A stretch of DNA of 64,000 nucleotides from Whitmania pigra (lineage: Eukaryota > Annelida > Clitellata > Hirudinida > Haemopidae), in the NCBI GenBank assembly GCA_021613335.1, contig JAJTWR010000311.1:310001-374000 (forward strand). Reading direction: 5' to 3'. A program made the translations under genes and the position numbers. Of the stretch, positions 35,877-47,091 are shown one piece after another; the first letter of the stretch is position 1, and each line of letters starts with the position of its first letter. The notes beneath the pieces were generated by a model. That model worked only from the letters and a program-made list of their open reading frames with translations, was not told the DNA's origin and ran no database searches.

Positions 35877-38326
35877 GTTTTATCACAAAACCAAGAACTC
35901 GACAAGCAAAGAAAATCGGGTATTCCGGAAATATGTATTCTCGTCGAGACGAAATAAACACTAAGTTGCATTTACTAGTTTCTTTAAAATAATTTGTATT
36001 AAAATAATTAAATTCTTAATTAATATGTTACATATTTAATATGTACATGTTTTTAATTTAAAATCATGCATTACAAAAATTTAAAAGAAAAAACCAATGA
36101 AATTAACAAGAATAAGTATTAAACTATAAATGTAGATATCCAAATACACAATTAATTGAACACGTTCTGAAAGATTCCATAGAACCTGTCTCTAAGCTAA
36201 ACATTAAATCTAGATTACGGGGTTTGAGGAATTGCCTTAGATTAGCTACTGAAGTACAAAACAAGGCCATCAAACAAACACACCTCCTTTGGAGTCCCTC
36301 AAAGATCCATTTGAGTTTATTGTTATTTCTCGTTATATAACCGATTTAAGGCCCATCACCAATCGGTTTGACGAATTCATTTTGTTTGCATAGAAAAACA
36401 TTGAGTACAGCTTATCACGGTGGACGCTAATAATATGCTGCCAGATCAACCTGGCGAAAAGCAGGTGTTTATATTTTCAAGGAGAAGGAATCCAAGGCTG
36501 TATGAATTTTGCGTCGGAATCTTGGAAACTTTGTGAAATTTAAACGATGCCTGTCCTGCCTCTCTAACATAATCGGCTGGTTTGGTAATGTCATGCATCG
36601 TAACATTCGTTAGCTCAATATAATTACTTGGGCAAATTACCTAGATTGAGTATCTTCAATTACACCATTTTTTAACCTGATTTTTATTAATTATCTAGCA
36701 ACCATTGTAACCGAAAATATAAAGTTTATGATCTGCTTTAACCACTACATGTACCAAGTCTTCAGGGAAAGGCCTATCAAGCAAAGAGAGAACGAAGTAT
36801 ATTAAATGAGTGTCTGAGAGTTGAGGCATCTTTTGGATAAGACACTAGAGATATTCTAAGCTGACCCCCCCCTTTCCCCCTTCCGAAAATAAACATCAAT
36901 TTCAAATAAATTTGTTTAACATTGTTGAGATCCTAGAATGTATGGAAATGAGACTTTTTTCCCACATCAGGAGCTTAAAATCCATTGTGACAGTATTTTA
37001 CATTATTAGCTAGAAAAATTTTGCTTGAGATCAGAAGTGAAAGTTTCCTAATCATGTTAAGTTCTTAGTGACTCTTTCCTCAGCTTACTTAAGTTTAAAA
37101 CTTATAATCTCAATAACTACTAAAAATGAATTTGCAATTGAGGGGTCCCTCCGAAAATAAAAATCAATTTCAAATAAATTTATAAAGTAATTTGAAGACA
37201 TAATTTATTTATTTAGTGATATTAGCGACATAAAAATTATTTTCATGTTCTGTTAAATGATGTCACCTTGGTAGCGCTGTCACAAATTATTGTAATTATT
37301 AATTGTCTTTCAAGGACGTATCTAGAATACAAAAACATTACATTAGATATTTTTTTCAATTTTAATTTAAATTTTTATTAATATTTATTTTTGCAATAGA
37401 TTTCATGGAATATTTCTTATATTTATCAGCACAAGAATTTAATACCTGCCAGCGTCAATATATATTGTTGCCATTTTATATAATATTGTTATACGTTCAT
37501 CTAGCTTGATAATGCCCATTAGAGTGTTGGCACCTCCATACAAATCTAATGATAGAAAGTCTTACGAACTTCAACACGAATTCCTAACATTCCTGCACTA
37601 ATTTTCGATCCTTAGGTAAGCAACTCGATAGAATAGATAGAATGATTGCTATCTGCTTTAGCACATCTAGCAAATTTCTTCCAAATGGAACTGATTAATT
37701 AGTGAGCATAAAATTATGCAGCTTTAATACCTCATAAATCTAAATCATGCTTTGTGATAGAAATCTGAACACTACCTTTATGTCATCATAAAATGTTTGC
37801 AATTCATTAATAAAATTTTCACTCTCAATTCACAAAAACTGAAATTGTGCTTGCTTTATTTGATAACAGATGAAGTTGACTAAATTAAAAGTTGACTTGA
37901 CTTAAAAAATAAAATCATTTAAAAAAACATAATATTTCATGATGGAGTATTATGAAATCCCAGAACTAGAAATGTAATGCCAAGTCCACAATTTTACAAT
38001 AGATGTGACATATTTATCATGACATTTATAGTGATAGCTTAATACTAATTCTAATCAGTAAGTTTAATTCCATTATAAATGCACAATAAAAAAAATTGTT
38101 ATTTCCAATTTTGGACACATTTGATGAACAAAAAAACACACGTCGAGTGCAGGCATTATGAAATCAAAAAGGTTAAATTATTAAAAACTAAGGATAGTTT
38201 TAAGCAAACCTCAAATGTTTAAAAAGCAAATCTTTAAAAGATTTATCAAATTATTTCAAAGCCAGTATTTCTATAAAGCAATTTCACGATTTAAAAATAT
38301 TCCAATGTTATCAACAAGAGGTTTAG
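35877..38326. other. Intergenic DNA with repeat scraps
   Basis: ERH promoter sequence lies at the left edge. About 36455-36500 (+) reads AGVYIFKEKESKAV, resembling EGVYIPKEKDSN of the RLE LINE, so a small fragment of such a LINE is likely. Near 36880-36910 and 37145-37180 a 30-base stretch (CCGAAAATAAA then CAATTTCAAATAAATTT) is repeated. The rest is AT-rich and contains the 3' flank of the glycosyltransferase. Confidence 0.45.
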
Positions 38327-39316
38327 TTAGAACATCAAGTCTGTATTTCCATAATAGATGTATCTCATCACCTGGCCAAAGGTGCTATTCTGTTTTTTTA
38401 TGGATTCTGGAGTGTGATGGCTCCAATCAAAATGTCCCATAACATGGATTACAAATAAATCACTCCAATTGATTATTTCATTCCACAATAGGTGTCGATC
38501 AGCCCAATCAGGAGTGGTTAATCTACGAGGTTCTATGTAAACTAAGTCAGGCCTTTCCAAAGCAATTTTATAAGCCACACGTGCACAGTTGTAATCCCAA
38601 TCCAGTGGTCGATAGTTGTCTCTGTAAGATTCATACACCATTCTAAGGAACAATGAATTCTTGCAAGCAACAATTATCCCTGCAATCAATTTTGGAGGTT
38701 TTTCTTTTCCTAAAGAGGCATCATAATGTCTTAATGGATCCAAGCTATTTACAACAACTACATCATAATCCAAGTAAATGCCACCATATTTAATGAGAAC
38801 TTCCATTTTGGCTATGTCTCCCATATGAAATGTATGGATAATCTTTTGTCCATGTATTTCTCTTGGTTTTTCCTTAAAAACTATTTTCAAAGGAATTGTT
38901 CTCCATAATTTTCCCCACCATTTGCCAGATGGAAGAAAATTACAATGAAACATGATAACATCTGGTTGCTGAACTTTGTAAGCACTTAAAATACTTACAT
39001 AATTAAGAAAAGACATTTCCCTGTTTGAGTTATCAGCAAACCAAATAAAATGAACAATATTTGGAACAACAAAACTATTTCCCAAACTCGCATTTACAAG
39101 AGCAGGCATTGAGGCTTTCAAGTGTGGCCACCTATCCAGTAATTTCTTTGCAGCAGTACTCGAATTGGCATTGTCATAAGTAGATATATCTAACTTTACA
39201 AAAATATTTTCAAAAAGTAATCCGTAGTAGTTGACCATTACCCCAAGCCAAAAACTAAAAAAACAGGCAGAAATTATCCATAAACTTTTCTTTAAAGCGA
39301 TGTTTCTATATGACAT
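38327..39316 (-). CDS. DXD-motif glycosyltransferase, type II Golgi membrane protein
   Basis: A single open frame of 329 codons. The N-terminus is short and basic (KK at 9-10), followed by one membrane segment at about residues 12-33, then a lumenal domain, the layout of a Golgi glycosyltransferase. PNIVHFIWF (85-93) and KYGGIYLDYDVVVVNSLDP, with the DYD at 183-185, match the Gly_transf_sug family (GT32-like, with A4GALT and A4GNT). The DXD binds the metal and nucleotide sugar. NSS at 51, NAS at 75 and NST near the C-terminus are possible N-glycosylation sites. Donor and acceptor sugars cannot be told from the sequence. The gene is intronless in its coding part. It looks intact, and nothing nearby suggests a partner. 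Confidence 0.9.
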   Translation of the reverse strand: MSYRNIALKKSLWIISACFFSFWLGVMVNYYGLLFENIFVKLDISTYDNANSSTAAKKLLDRWPHLKASMPALVNASLGNSFVVPNIVHFIWFADNSNREMSFLNYVSILSAYKVQQPDVIMFHCNFLPSGKWWGKLWRTIPLKIVFKEKPREIHGQKIIHTFHMGDIAKMEVLIKYGGIYLDYDVVVVNSLDPLRHYDASLGKEKPPKLIAGIIVACKNSLFLRMVYESYRDNYRPLDWDYNCARVAYKIALERPDLVYIEPRRLTTPDWADRHLLWNEIINWSDLFVIHVMGHFDWSHHTPESIKKQNSTFGQVMRYIYYGNTDLMF

Positions 39317-39964
39317 TCTTACAGATTCGTCGAGATGGCAATCAACACCAAAAAGTTTTCGGAGATAATCACTTTCGAAATAATAATACTTCGAGATTTA
39401 CTTTTACTCATTGTAGGCGGAGCTTAATTTATTTATGGGTGGAGCTTTATTTTCTGCGAAAGTCTGTGTCCGTCTCGAACGGTTCTACCTATATATTCTT
39501 GAAACATCATGAAAAAATAAATGGATCAAATTTGATATGTGCAAATTTACTTATTTTATTTAAAATAAAATTTTATTGGCAAATTAGTTTTGTTGGACTC
39601 TAATACAAAATTACCAGCTTAGCAACAACTTCACTTATTTATTACCAGCGACTGGGCAGCCGGCTATTAAAATGTAAATAAACAATGGTAGGTAATTAAA
39701 TTAACTTCCATTGCATAACTAGATGATTAGGACGGAGCAGGACTACCTGCTCAATTTCAAAGTCGTTCCCGTTTAAATTGAAATGGCTGTGGCTTAGTCT
39801 GGTTAAATCGTCGGCATCAGGTATTTTTGCTCACATTACATCGTCGATTTCGTTTGAAGTGATATTGTTACAGAACCAGATTAGTGTATGTGCCTGTGGC
39901 AATCCTCTATTTTGTTCCACTGAATACATCCAACAGCGCACAGATCTAAACACTTCATGTTTTT
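39317..39964. other. 5' flank of the glycosyltransferase
   Basis: Contains the upstream region of the glycosyltransferase and, at about 39693-39737, a minus-strand SINE family B tail (CATAACTAGATGATTAGGAC on the plus strand). A short sequence then leads into the RLE LINE derivative. No other gene is seen. Confidence 0.45.
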
Positions 39965-40850
39965 TAATACTCTGCCTCGGAACTCTGACTGGGGTCTTCG
40001 GAGGAGTTTCCCCGTCTTCAAACGTTTTGGCACTTTGAATCTCCTGACGTTTTCTAGGGGCGGGCCCCATCTTTTGATCAGCTAGATGTCCCTGTCGGTT
40101 TTTATCTTTCGGGACCTAACGCTTATCGTTGGCTGAGTGGCTCTCGTTGGCCTGACTCTGAAAGCTCTTAATGACTTCTTCGTGCTATCTGCTTTGAATC
40201 TGAAAACTTATTCATGCGAGGCACTCTTTGGCCTTTTTATGTCGATTGCATCCAGTTGCCTACACCAGTCATGAAAGCTCTCAGTGGCTTCTTCATATCT
40301 TATATCTAATTCAGGCAAACTGGACCATATAATTTTGTGTATCAGCAGCGGGACCCGACCACAGGCCTTTACGCTACCACGCTTTGCGAGCCCAAGACAT
40401 TACCGCGTCTCTTGTCCAATGACTTGATTGTTCGATGGATCATTTACACCAGAGGACGAAGGCTTTCCCGAAGTGGCCTCTTAAGACTTCTCCTGCCTCC
40501 GCTTGTGACAGATCCAGAATGATGACGCTTCTGCAGCCTCAGACATAATATGGAGAGTCCTTCTCTCTCGTCTTCTTTAGCCTTTTTCCATTGTCGGCAA
40601 AACGCTTTCTTTTCGTCTTTGACGTTCACCTTCTCGCAATCGCCTGAAGTCCTTCATTTCCTGAGGTCATTTCACAGGCACGACCCCAAATCTCTCGATG
40701 CACTTATTATATATAAAGCCACTGAAGGATTTCACTGATCCATCCTTCAGGCTTTTTTGGGTCCCTTTTTGAGTGCTTCATCTAGCCTTGACAAGCCTCT
40801 CTTGCCGTTTCTTCGAGTGAAACCTAACCTGTTCCGGTATCGTCCGGCGT
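39965..40850 (-). mobile_element. Internally deleted RLE LINE copy
   Basis: Read on the minus strand, 40850 down to about 40555 matches the 5' part of the LINE at 23.9 kb (AAGCCTGAAGGATGGATCAG; GAAATGAAGGACT; GAAGACGAGAG). The sequence then jumps directly into the 3' end of the coding region (ATGTCTGAGGCTGCAGAAGC) near 40548, with the 3' UTR following to 39965. About 2.6 kb of reverse transcriptase and endonuclease are missing. Both termini are therefore kept on a 0.9-kb element. Confidence 0.8.
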
Positions 40851-42269
40851 TTTATCTATCTGCAACCTTGCAATAGTAAACTGTCTCAATGCCTCGCGCT
40901 CTCAATTTGGCTTTGTTTGATGGACCTTGAGTTCAAGGTTCCCCTAAAGTTGTCCTTTGTGTGCAAAAATTTGAGGTCATGAGCCAAAATAACCGGTTCG
41001 GTGAAATTTGTGAGCTACTGTTACATAATTTTCCAACGTGAAATTTCAATATTTATGTTTGTTACGATAAATATGGTAGCCGAAACGACCAGTTATATGA
41101 CAATCATAAGATCTCCTAAAAAATTGTATAAATTATTCGGGTAAGTGGTTCTAATTCCTTCGTAAGTGGAGCTTCAGCAATCATCACGTGAGGGACAAAC
41201 TGGTGAAGAACTGCAGCGCACCATTGTCTTATCCAAGCATCACTGCTACACCACCTGATATGAACATAATCATCATGTTGAGATCTAAATCATTATCTTT
41301 ATAAAACGACTTTATTGCTCCAACTATGACAGGGCTATCACATGTTGCTAATTTAATTATGCCAGCAAAATAATTTTTAAATTTTTATAAGAACCTTCTT
41401 TTACATTTCTAAATTTAAAATACATTATTACATTAATCAAATGTGTGAAAAGCTGAATCCTTTAATTTTTTAAAAAGCTCAGATTTTTTAGCTTAATTTA
41501 TACATTTGATAAACTCAAAGGCATAATTTTTATTTATTCTCAGAAAGTTTAGCATATTTAACATCCCGAATTTGTATTTCCTCAACTGATAGCATGGATG
41601 GGTTCAGTTTTACAGCCAGTAAGACATTATCAATTAATGTCATTACTTCTCTAGAAATACGATTTACTTTCTGGGATAATTCAATTCACTTCTATTTTCC
41701 TGAGTTTTTGACTCGAATTTGTTAATTTCTCAACCGAAATTTATGTGTGACATGTCGTTTCAACATAGTAGTGGAACAAATCGTACAGAAACAAACAGGA
41801 AAGCAACAAAGAATGTAAGTAACGGTCAAATAATGGCTCACAATTGTAAAATTAATAAAAATAAATTTCAATCGGGGGCGTTGCTTCTCTCGGTTTCGAA
41901 CACTCTTCCATGTGTACATCTAACTGGCAAGTTATTGTCTGGGGCGTTATTGAGAATCGTAAGTCCATTGGAATAAATTCATACATGTATTATCATGAAA
42001 TCCATATTTGGATATAGCGTGTGTTGTTTTTAAATTCAACAGATGGCATTTTTCAAAATAAAAAGAATGTTTTTAACTGTCACAGGTGTGACATCTATAC
42101 AAAAGCTACACTGACTTTTCATCTCATTCACTCATTTTTTAAAATTTACATTTGCTTTGCCATGTTCGTTAAATGAGGTTAAAATTTGAAATCTTTGGTA
42201 TGCTCTGAAATAGAATTAGTTCCTTCATAGTTAGAAATTACCTCAATTTATTTTTCGATGGCAACAAGT
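40851..42269. other. Intergenic DNA, no gene seen
   Basis: AT-rich with short chance frames. The 85-codon plus frame at 41719 lacks motifs. No repeat that I can name. Confidence 0.45.
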
Positions 42270-43335
42270 CTTTTCTGAGAATCAATGGCTAACAACCTAC
42301 TGAAAACGAACAAAAGTCACAGAAACACAAGTGAAACAGTATTAAACAGGAAGTTTGAAATTAATCACAAGCACAAATGTTAAGATACTTTTTTGCACAG
42401 ATTTTTTTAAAATTAAAATGTTCTTATTGGTATTATGGTTTCTTATAAGTTATTGGTTTCGAAAGCATGCTTTTATTAAAATGTCACAGTTTCCTAATTT
42501 AACACCGTGATTTAGGGTCAAATTGTATTACCAAAAATACGTTCTTGGAAAATAATGTTTACATACAGAGTTTTTCCCCATATCAAGGTGCCCATGTAGG
42601 CAGTGGCGTACCAAGGGGGTTGCGGCAAGTGCCAAGGAGCGGCATTTTGAAGGGGTACGTAAAAAATAAAAAATAGAAAAAACGGCCACCACCTTCCTAA
42701 GTGTTTTACTGTTTCCATTGAGGATTCAGATTTCAGCAAATTCTTGATCTTGTAAACAAATACGCCTTTACCACACCGTCAAATCCGTTTGATGATAATT
42801 ATGAATGGCATAGTTGATGAAGACACGGAAAAAAAAAGTTCTTTGCCGAAAGTAACCGATTGAAGTATTTTTGTGGAAGCTTCAGGAAACGATAAAATTG
42901 ATGGTTCCTTTCAACTTTTGAGCTTTATATAGAGATACCTCGTTGGGGATTCTGCCCCTAATATTGTATCTTCCTAGCCCGTGCTGTCAGATGAGAGCAC
43001 TCTTTCTCCAAACTTAAGTAACTTAATAAAAAAAACTATCTTCAGTCATCGAAGAGCCTGTCAAGGCTTTCAGACTTGGCAGTCCTCTCTATAGAGAGGG
43101 AACTTGCCGATGGACTGAATATTGAAACTGTAAGTAAAAATTCGAAAAAAGTGGAGAGAATTTGCAAATTTTTACCGATTTGATTGAAAAAATATTTGAG
43201 AAACTTTATAAAACTTGGAGGTTAACGGATTATTAGCGGCCATGAAAGGGTGCGGGCGGCAAATCTTATGACCATCCTGGGCGACAAGAACAGTTGGTAC
43301 GCTACTGCATGTAGGGAGTTTTTACTACACATAGC
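42270..43335 (+). pseudogene. Dead inverted copy of a DEG/ENaC gene segment
   Basis: In plus orientation, 42275-42390 matches the reverse strand of about 32440-32590, and 42410-42600 continued at 43316-43335 matches the reverse strand of about 30625-30790. Shared strings include CACAAGTCACTTAAAA-like and GGAAGTTTGAAAT blocks, TAATTTAACACnGTGATTTAGG and TATCAAGGTGnCCAT. The roughly 1.65 kb between the two blocks, which in the live gene holds exons 1-5, is absent. No coding potential remains. A hAT element interrupts it at 42601-43307. Confidence 0.7.
42601..43307. mobile_element. Non-autonomous hAT element, 707 bp, exact 8-bp target duplication
   Basis: The left end is CAGTGGCGTACCAAGG and the reverse-read right end is CAGTAGCGTACCAACTG. 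The duplication CATGTAGG lies at 42593-42600 and 43308-43315. Internal sequence has no intact frame. Removing the element restores an alignment of both flanks with the DEG/ENaC intron near 30.64 kb, which independently confirms the boundaries. Confidence 0.9.
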
Positions 43336-44248
43336 AAAGACAAATAATAATATTCTTTCATCCAGAAACTGGAAAAAGCAGAAAAGAGAGTTGGACGAGC
43401 AAACTCTGAAACCTTAAAAAAAAGAAAATTCGAATTTGGAGGTAATCATTAAGGAGGATGACAAACACAATTAAGATCATTTAATGTATAATTAAAAAGT
43501 TTGTTTTACTTAATAAATAAAGATTTTCGCTGCTATGAGATGATCGCTGGTTTTAAAGATATTTTGCAATTTCTTTTTTTTAATAAAAAAAAAGGCAATT
43601 TATCAATATTTAACAAAATTAACAATTCTCTACTTTTAATTGGCACAAATACATCGTATAATTTCAAACATAGGATAACACGACATGAGTGTCTCAATAT
43701 TATACCAGGCAATGTAGTAGAAAACAGTATTATTATTGCCAGCACGCCAATTGCCAATTCTAGCAACGATTACACAAGATTATACATTTATTTTTGATCG
43801 GAATTTGAATTTTCTTTGCAACGAAGTGTAATTAGTGGTTTCTCAGCATCCTAACAAGAGGACTAGGTTTACAGGTCGTCCTGGAACTTCGAAATGGTTT
43901 GTTTGGAAGCTGAGCATAAGCGCTTACCACAGCACACGCTTGCCGATCGCTGTCGGGGAAGCTGGCTTGCTGCATTCGTCTAAGCCGCTTAAGACGCTAG
44001 TGTGGCAATCTTAATAAGGAGACTTGATTAACATCACTGAAGGCAAGTTAGAAATATTTTAATTCAAACTATTTTGAACAAGATTTTGTGCTACTTTTAT
44101 GTAAATCAAGAGATACTAATTAAGTATCATTGTAAACAAACTTTCCGAATTACCGTAGCGAAGCGTTGGAGTTGTTACGAGTTCCGTATCTTCAAAGGAC
44201 ATTTCACTCTGTAATGTATTGCGATGATAATTACATTTTTTTGTAGGT
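43336..44248. other. 5' flank of the MADF-BESS gene
   Basis: AT-rich at first, then a less AT-rich stretch at about 43850-44010 that may belong to the promoter or a repeat. A T-rich acceptor TTTTTTTGTAG ends at 44246, two bases before the ATG, suggesting an intron in the 5' UTR. Confidence 0.45.
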
Positions 44249-45242
44249 ATGGCGGCTAACAAAGCTCAAATGGATTGCTTGATTCAAGCCATAGAGTCTG
44301 CATTTAATCCAAATGATTTCATATCTGAAATTGAAGCCCGCCCTGCTATATGGAATCACACCGACTCCATGTATAACAATCAAGCTTGTAAAAGGGCGGC
44401 TTGGGATTCACTTATTAGAAAATATTATCCAGATTTTGATGAGAGGCCATCCATGGAACAAACCCTTATTTGTAAGTCTAGTTGTCCAATATTGTAAGCT
44501 AATCTTGTTAGAAACATAATATTTTATTTCAGCTACTCACTACAGAAAAAAGTGGAAGAGTTTCCGAGATAGTTTCGCAAGGGAATTATCAAAACTTAAA
44601 AATGCAACCAAGCCAAGAAAAACAAAATACATATATTTTAACCAGTTAAGTTTCTTGTTGAGTGTTAAAGGTCTGCCTAATACATGCAATGATGATTTGG
44701 AGTCTCTGCTTTTGGATAATCGGCCAGAACATCTGGAGGATGATAATGATGAAAATATTGTGGCAAATGATGGTCAAGATTTTAGTGCATTTGATATGCA
44801 ACCTCCAGACATAACAGGGAATATGTACAAAAGTGGATTCTCTTCAAGTCGTCTTAAAGCAGATTCTTCACCATATTTCTCAAGTGAAAATACTCCTCTT
44901 CACCTTGACTTAAAAAGAAAAAGATTAGTATCACCTGATAGAGAAATGTGGCACAACAGCATATGCGAGGATGATGAAGATAAACTATTTTTGTTGTCAC
45001 TGGTATCAGAGCTCAAGAGAGTACCCCAAGGCATGAAACTGGATGTCAAATGTGACTTGCTAAATGTATTTAAGAATGCTCGAATGCATTATTCAGCTGC
45101 AGTGGGGGAAAATGGTACTGATTCACCTGTTCTTTCTGATACAAATCAACCATCAAATGCAGACCTTGACCTGTTTTCAAATATAAAAAGTGAAAAAGCT
45201 GTGTGTGGCACTAATAATAATCCTTTGAATGAAAACAGTTAA
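44249..45242 (+). CDS. MADF-BESS transcriptional regulator, two exons
   Basis: Exons 44249-44471 and 44533-45242 join in phase to give 310 residues. The N-terminal ~110 residues are a MADF domain, a Myb/SANT-like DNA-binding fold: LIQAIESAFNPNDFISEI, RPAIWNH, AAWDSLIRKYYPDF, then across the splice THYRKKWKSFRDSFARELSK. An acidic, serine-rich middle follows. A BESS motif, DEDKLFLLSLVSELKRVPQG and the KCDLLNVFKNA helix, sits near residues 225-265 and normally mediates protein contacts, including homodimers. MADF-BESS proteins (Adf-1, Dip3, Stwl) are greatly expanded in arthropods, and the target of this one cannot be guessed. The start is set by an in-frame ATG just after a 5' UTR acceptor. Poly(A) signal AATAAA lies at 45314-45319. 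Confidence 0.93.
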
Positions 45243-45313
45243 TGTTATTATAAAGTCTTTAGTGTGCCTTTTTTATTCACATCTTGGGGATTTGTTCATT
45301 TTTTACTTAAACC

Positions 45314-45319
45314 AATAAA
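45314..45319 (+). promoter_or_regulatory. Poly(A) signal of the MADF-BESS gene
   Basis: AATAAA 72 bases past the stop codon. Confidence 0.6.
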
Positions 45320-45716
45320 ATGTGCTTACCCAACAAACTAAAAATGTTTTGAGACTTATTGAGTTTTCCAATCTATCCTGTATAAATTAGTGCTTAGTTG
45401 CTGTTTAAGATTACATCTACTTGAAGGAAGTAATCATCAGGGGTCGCGGTCATCTCATAGTCGAACTTATTTACCTGAAGATGTATTTATTTATTTTATT
45501 AAAGTATGTTGCACAAATGAGATGGTATAGACTTGTCAACTAGTGTTAGCTAGAGAATTAATATGTATTAGTACGTTCATAATAAAATAAATGAAGCATT
45601 AATTGTAACATATCGAAAGTGACTTCGATTCTTGCAGATCCGGACATAAATGGGCAACCCGTCAAAATAGCCTAAGATAAGATCGGCTGTGGCTCTACGA
45701 CAAAGATATTGTGTGT

Positions 45717-45980
45717 ATTTTAATAACGTCCATTTCATAACTAGATGGTTAAGACGGGCGAAGGTTTGTTACACTAATTTTATGCGAATATTCATGAACC
45801 GTGAGGAGGCGTGGTCATGGCCGTAAAAGTTAAAGCTTTACATTCTTAAAATAATTTTTATCTAAAATACGCAATTAGTTTAATTAATTTAATATTAATT
45901 AGAAAAAAATTCATCAAATAATTTTGAAATAAAATTGCAACTTCAACTCAAACCACAATCCTAACCCTAAAATTGTTAAA
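45717..45980 (-). repeat. SINE tail joined to a dispersed repeat
   Basis: At 45717-45760 the minus strand carries the SINE family B tail (TAACCATCTAGTTATGAAAT on that strand). The following 45770-45980 resembles, in reverse, the repeat at 4080-4320, including GCGAATATTCATGAA and degenerate CCTAACCC runs. Confidence 0.55.
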
Positions 45981-46261
45981 TTACGACGCCTAACTTCCAT
46001 TGCCGGATTAAGGGGGAAGAGTCAGAAAGGGCCAGGGCCACCCATCAAGAGGGGCTCCAACCGATATAGACCTTTGATCAAATTTATACAAAATGTGTAG
46101 TATGATATATTTTCAAAATCAGTAGTCTTGATAAATGCGTCCATTGAAGAGTTAGGTTTCAATTTGGCATTTGGTTTAGCGCATCGATTGATGTGCTTCA
46201 TATGCAAGCCACACTAATGTGTTTAGTTTAAATTAAAGAGAATCACCTTATCATCATTTCT

Positions 46262-46545
46262 CGAGTTAAGAAATCAAAGTCCATCTCTTTGGATTCTACA
46301 TCCGATGCAGCCCACATTGACCAACTGACCCTTTTATTGAGATACATGGAGAAAGATGACCCAGTAGAACGCTTTGCTACATTCATGACAAACAAAGGAC
46401 ACGGCGCTCAAGAGATGTTCAACGCCTTGATGGAATTTCTGAAGATTCATGACCTAGACCTGAGAAACTGTCGCGGGCAAAGTTATTACAATGCATTTGC
46501 AATGAGTAGCAAGTACAATGGTCTACAAATCATGAGCATCATCTT
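46262..46545 (+). pseudogene. Fragment of a ZMYM1-like hAT transposase
   Basis: The plus strand reads LTLLLRYMEKDDPVERFATF, then MNKGH-like sequence, NALMEFLKIHDLDLRNCRGQ and SYYNAFAMSSKYNGLQ. This is the DUF4371-region signature of ZMYM1/DUF4371-type hAT transposases, where CRGQSYDNAxxMSGKYxGLQ is typical. Only about 90 codons survive; the catalytic DNA context and the ends are missing. The GCCGGATTAAGGGGG near 45998 may be an old hAT terminus. Confidence 0.7.
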
Positions 46546-47091
46546 GATAACATTTTTTACCAGAAAAAAAATAAAACATATTTTGTGACGAAACATAGTG
46601 GTAATAAAAATAGGGTAAAAGTTATGTCATTTATAGACAGCCCCTATATAACTATCAATATTAAGTTATTGATAAGATCACATTTAAGAATACATGCCAT
46701 TGAAGATTAATCTATTTAATGTAATGGTTTTTTTTTTTTAAATTAGCTGTAGAATTCTGTGCCTTTAGGTGTCGCAGTCGACACTTTTCTTAGCTACAAA
46801 ATACAGAAGAATGTCAGAAAATCCTGGAAATCCAGATTTAGCTTAACCGACAATTGCTGGTGCCTTCCTAATTATTCGAACAGTTTCAAAAGTTAGTGTT
46901 ACAATAATAAATAACCTTTCTACTAACCCATTACAGTATATTTCGCAATCGTGCATCCCTATCGTTTACGAATTTGTTCCGGAAGCGTTTGATAATTACT
47001 GTTAGTCACAATTTATTTTCTGGTGAAACAATGCCGTCACTAAATCGAAAGGACATGTGTGAAACATAAACTTAAGCTGAAGATTTGCGGC
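46546..47091. other. 5' flank of the ILEI gene
   Basis: AT-rich DNA between a transposase scrap and the first exon of the secreted ILEI protein. No motif that I would defend. Confidence 0.45.
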
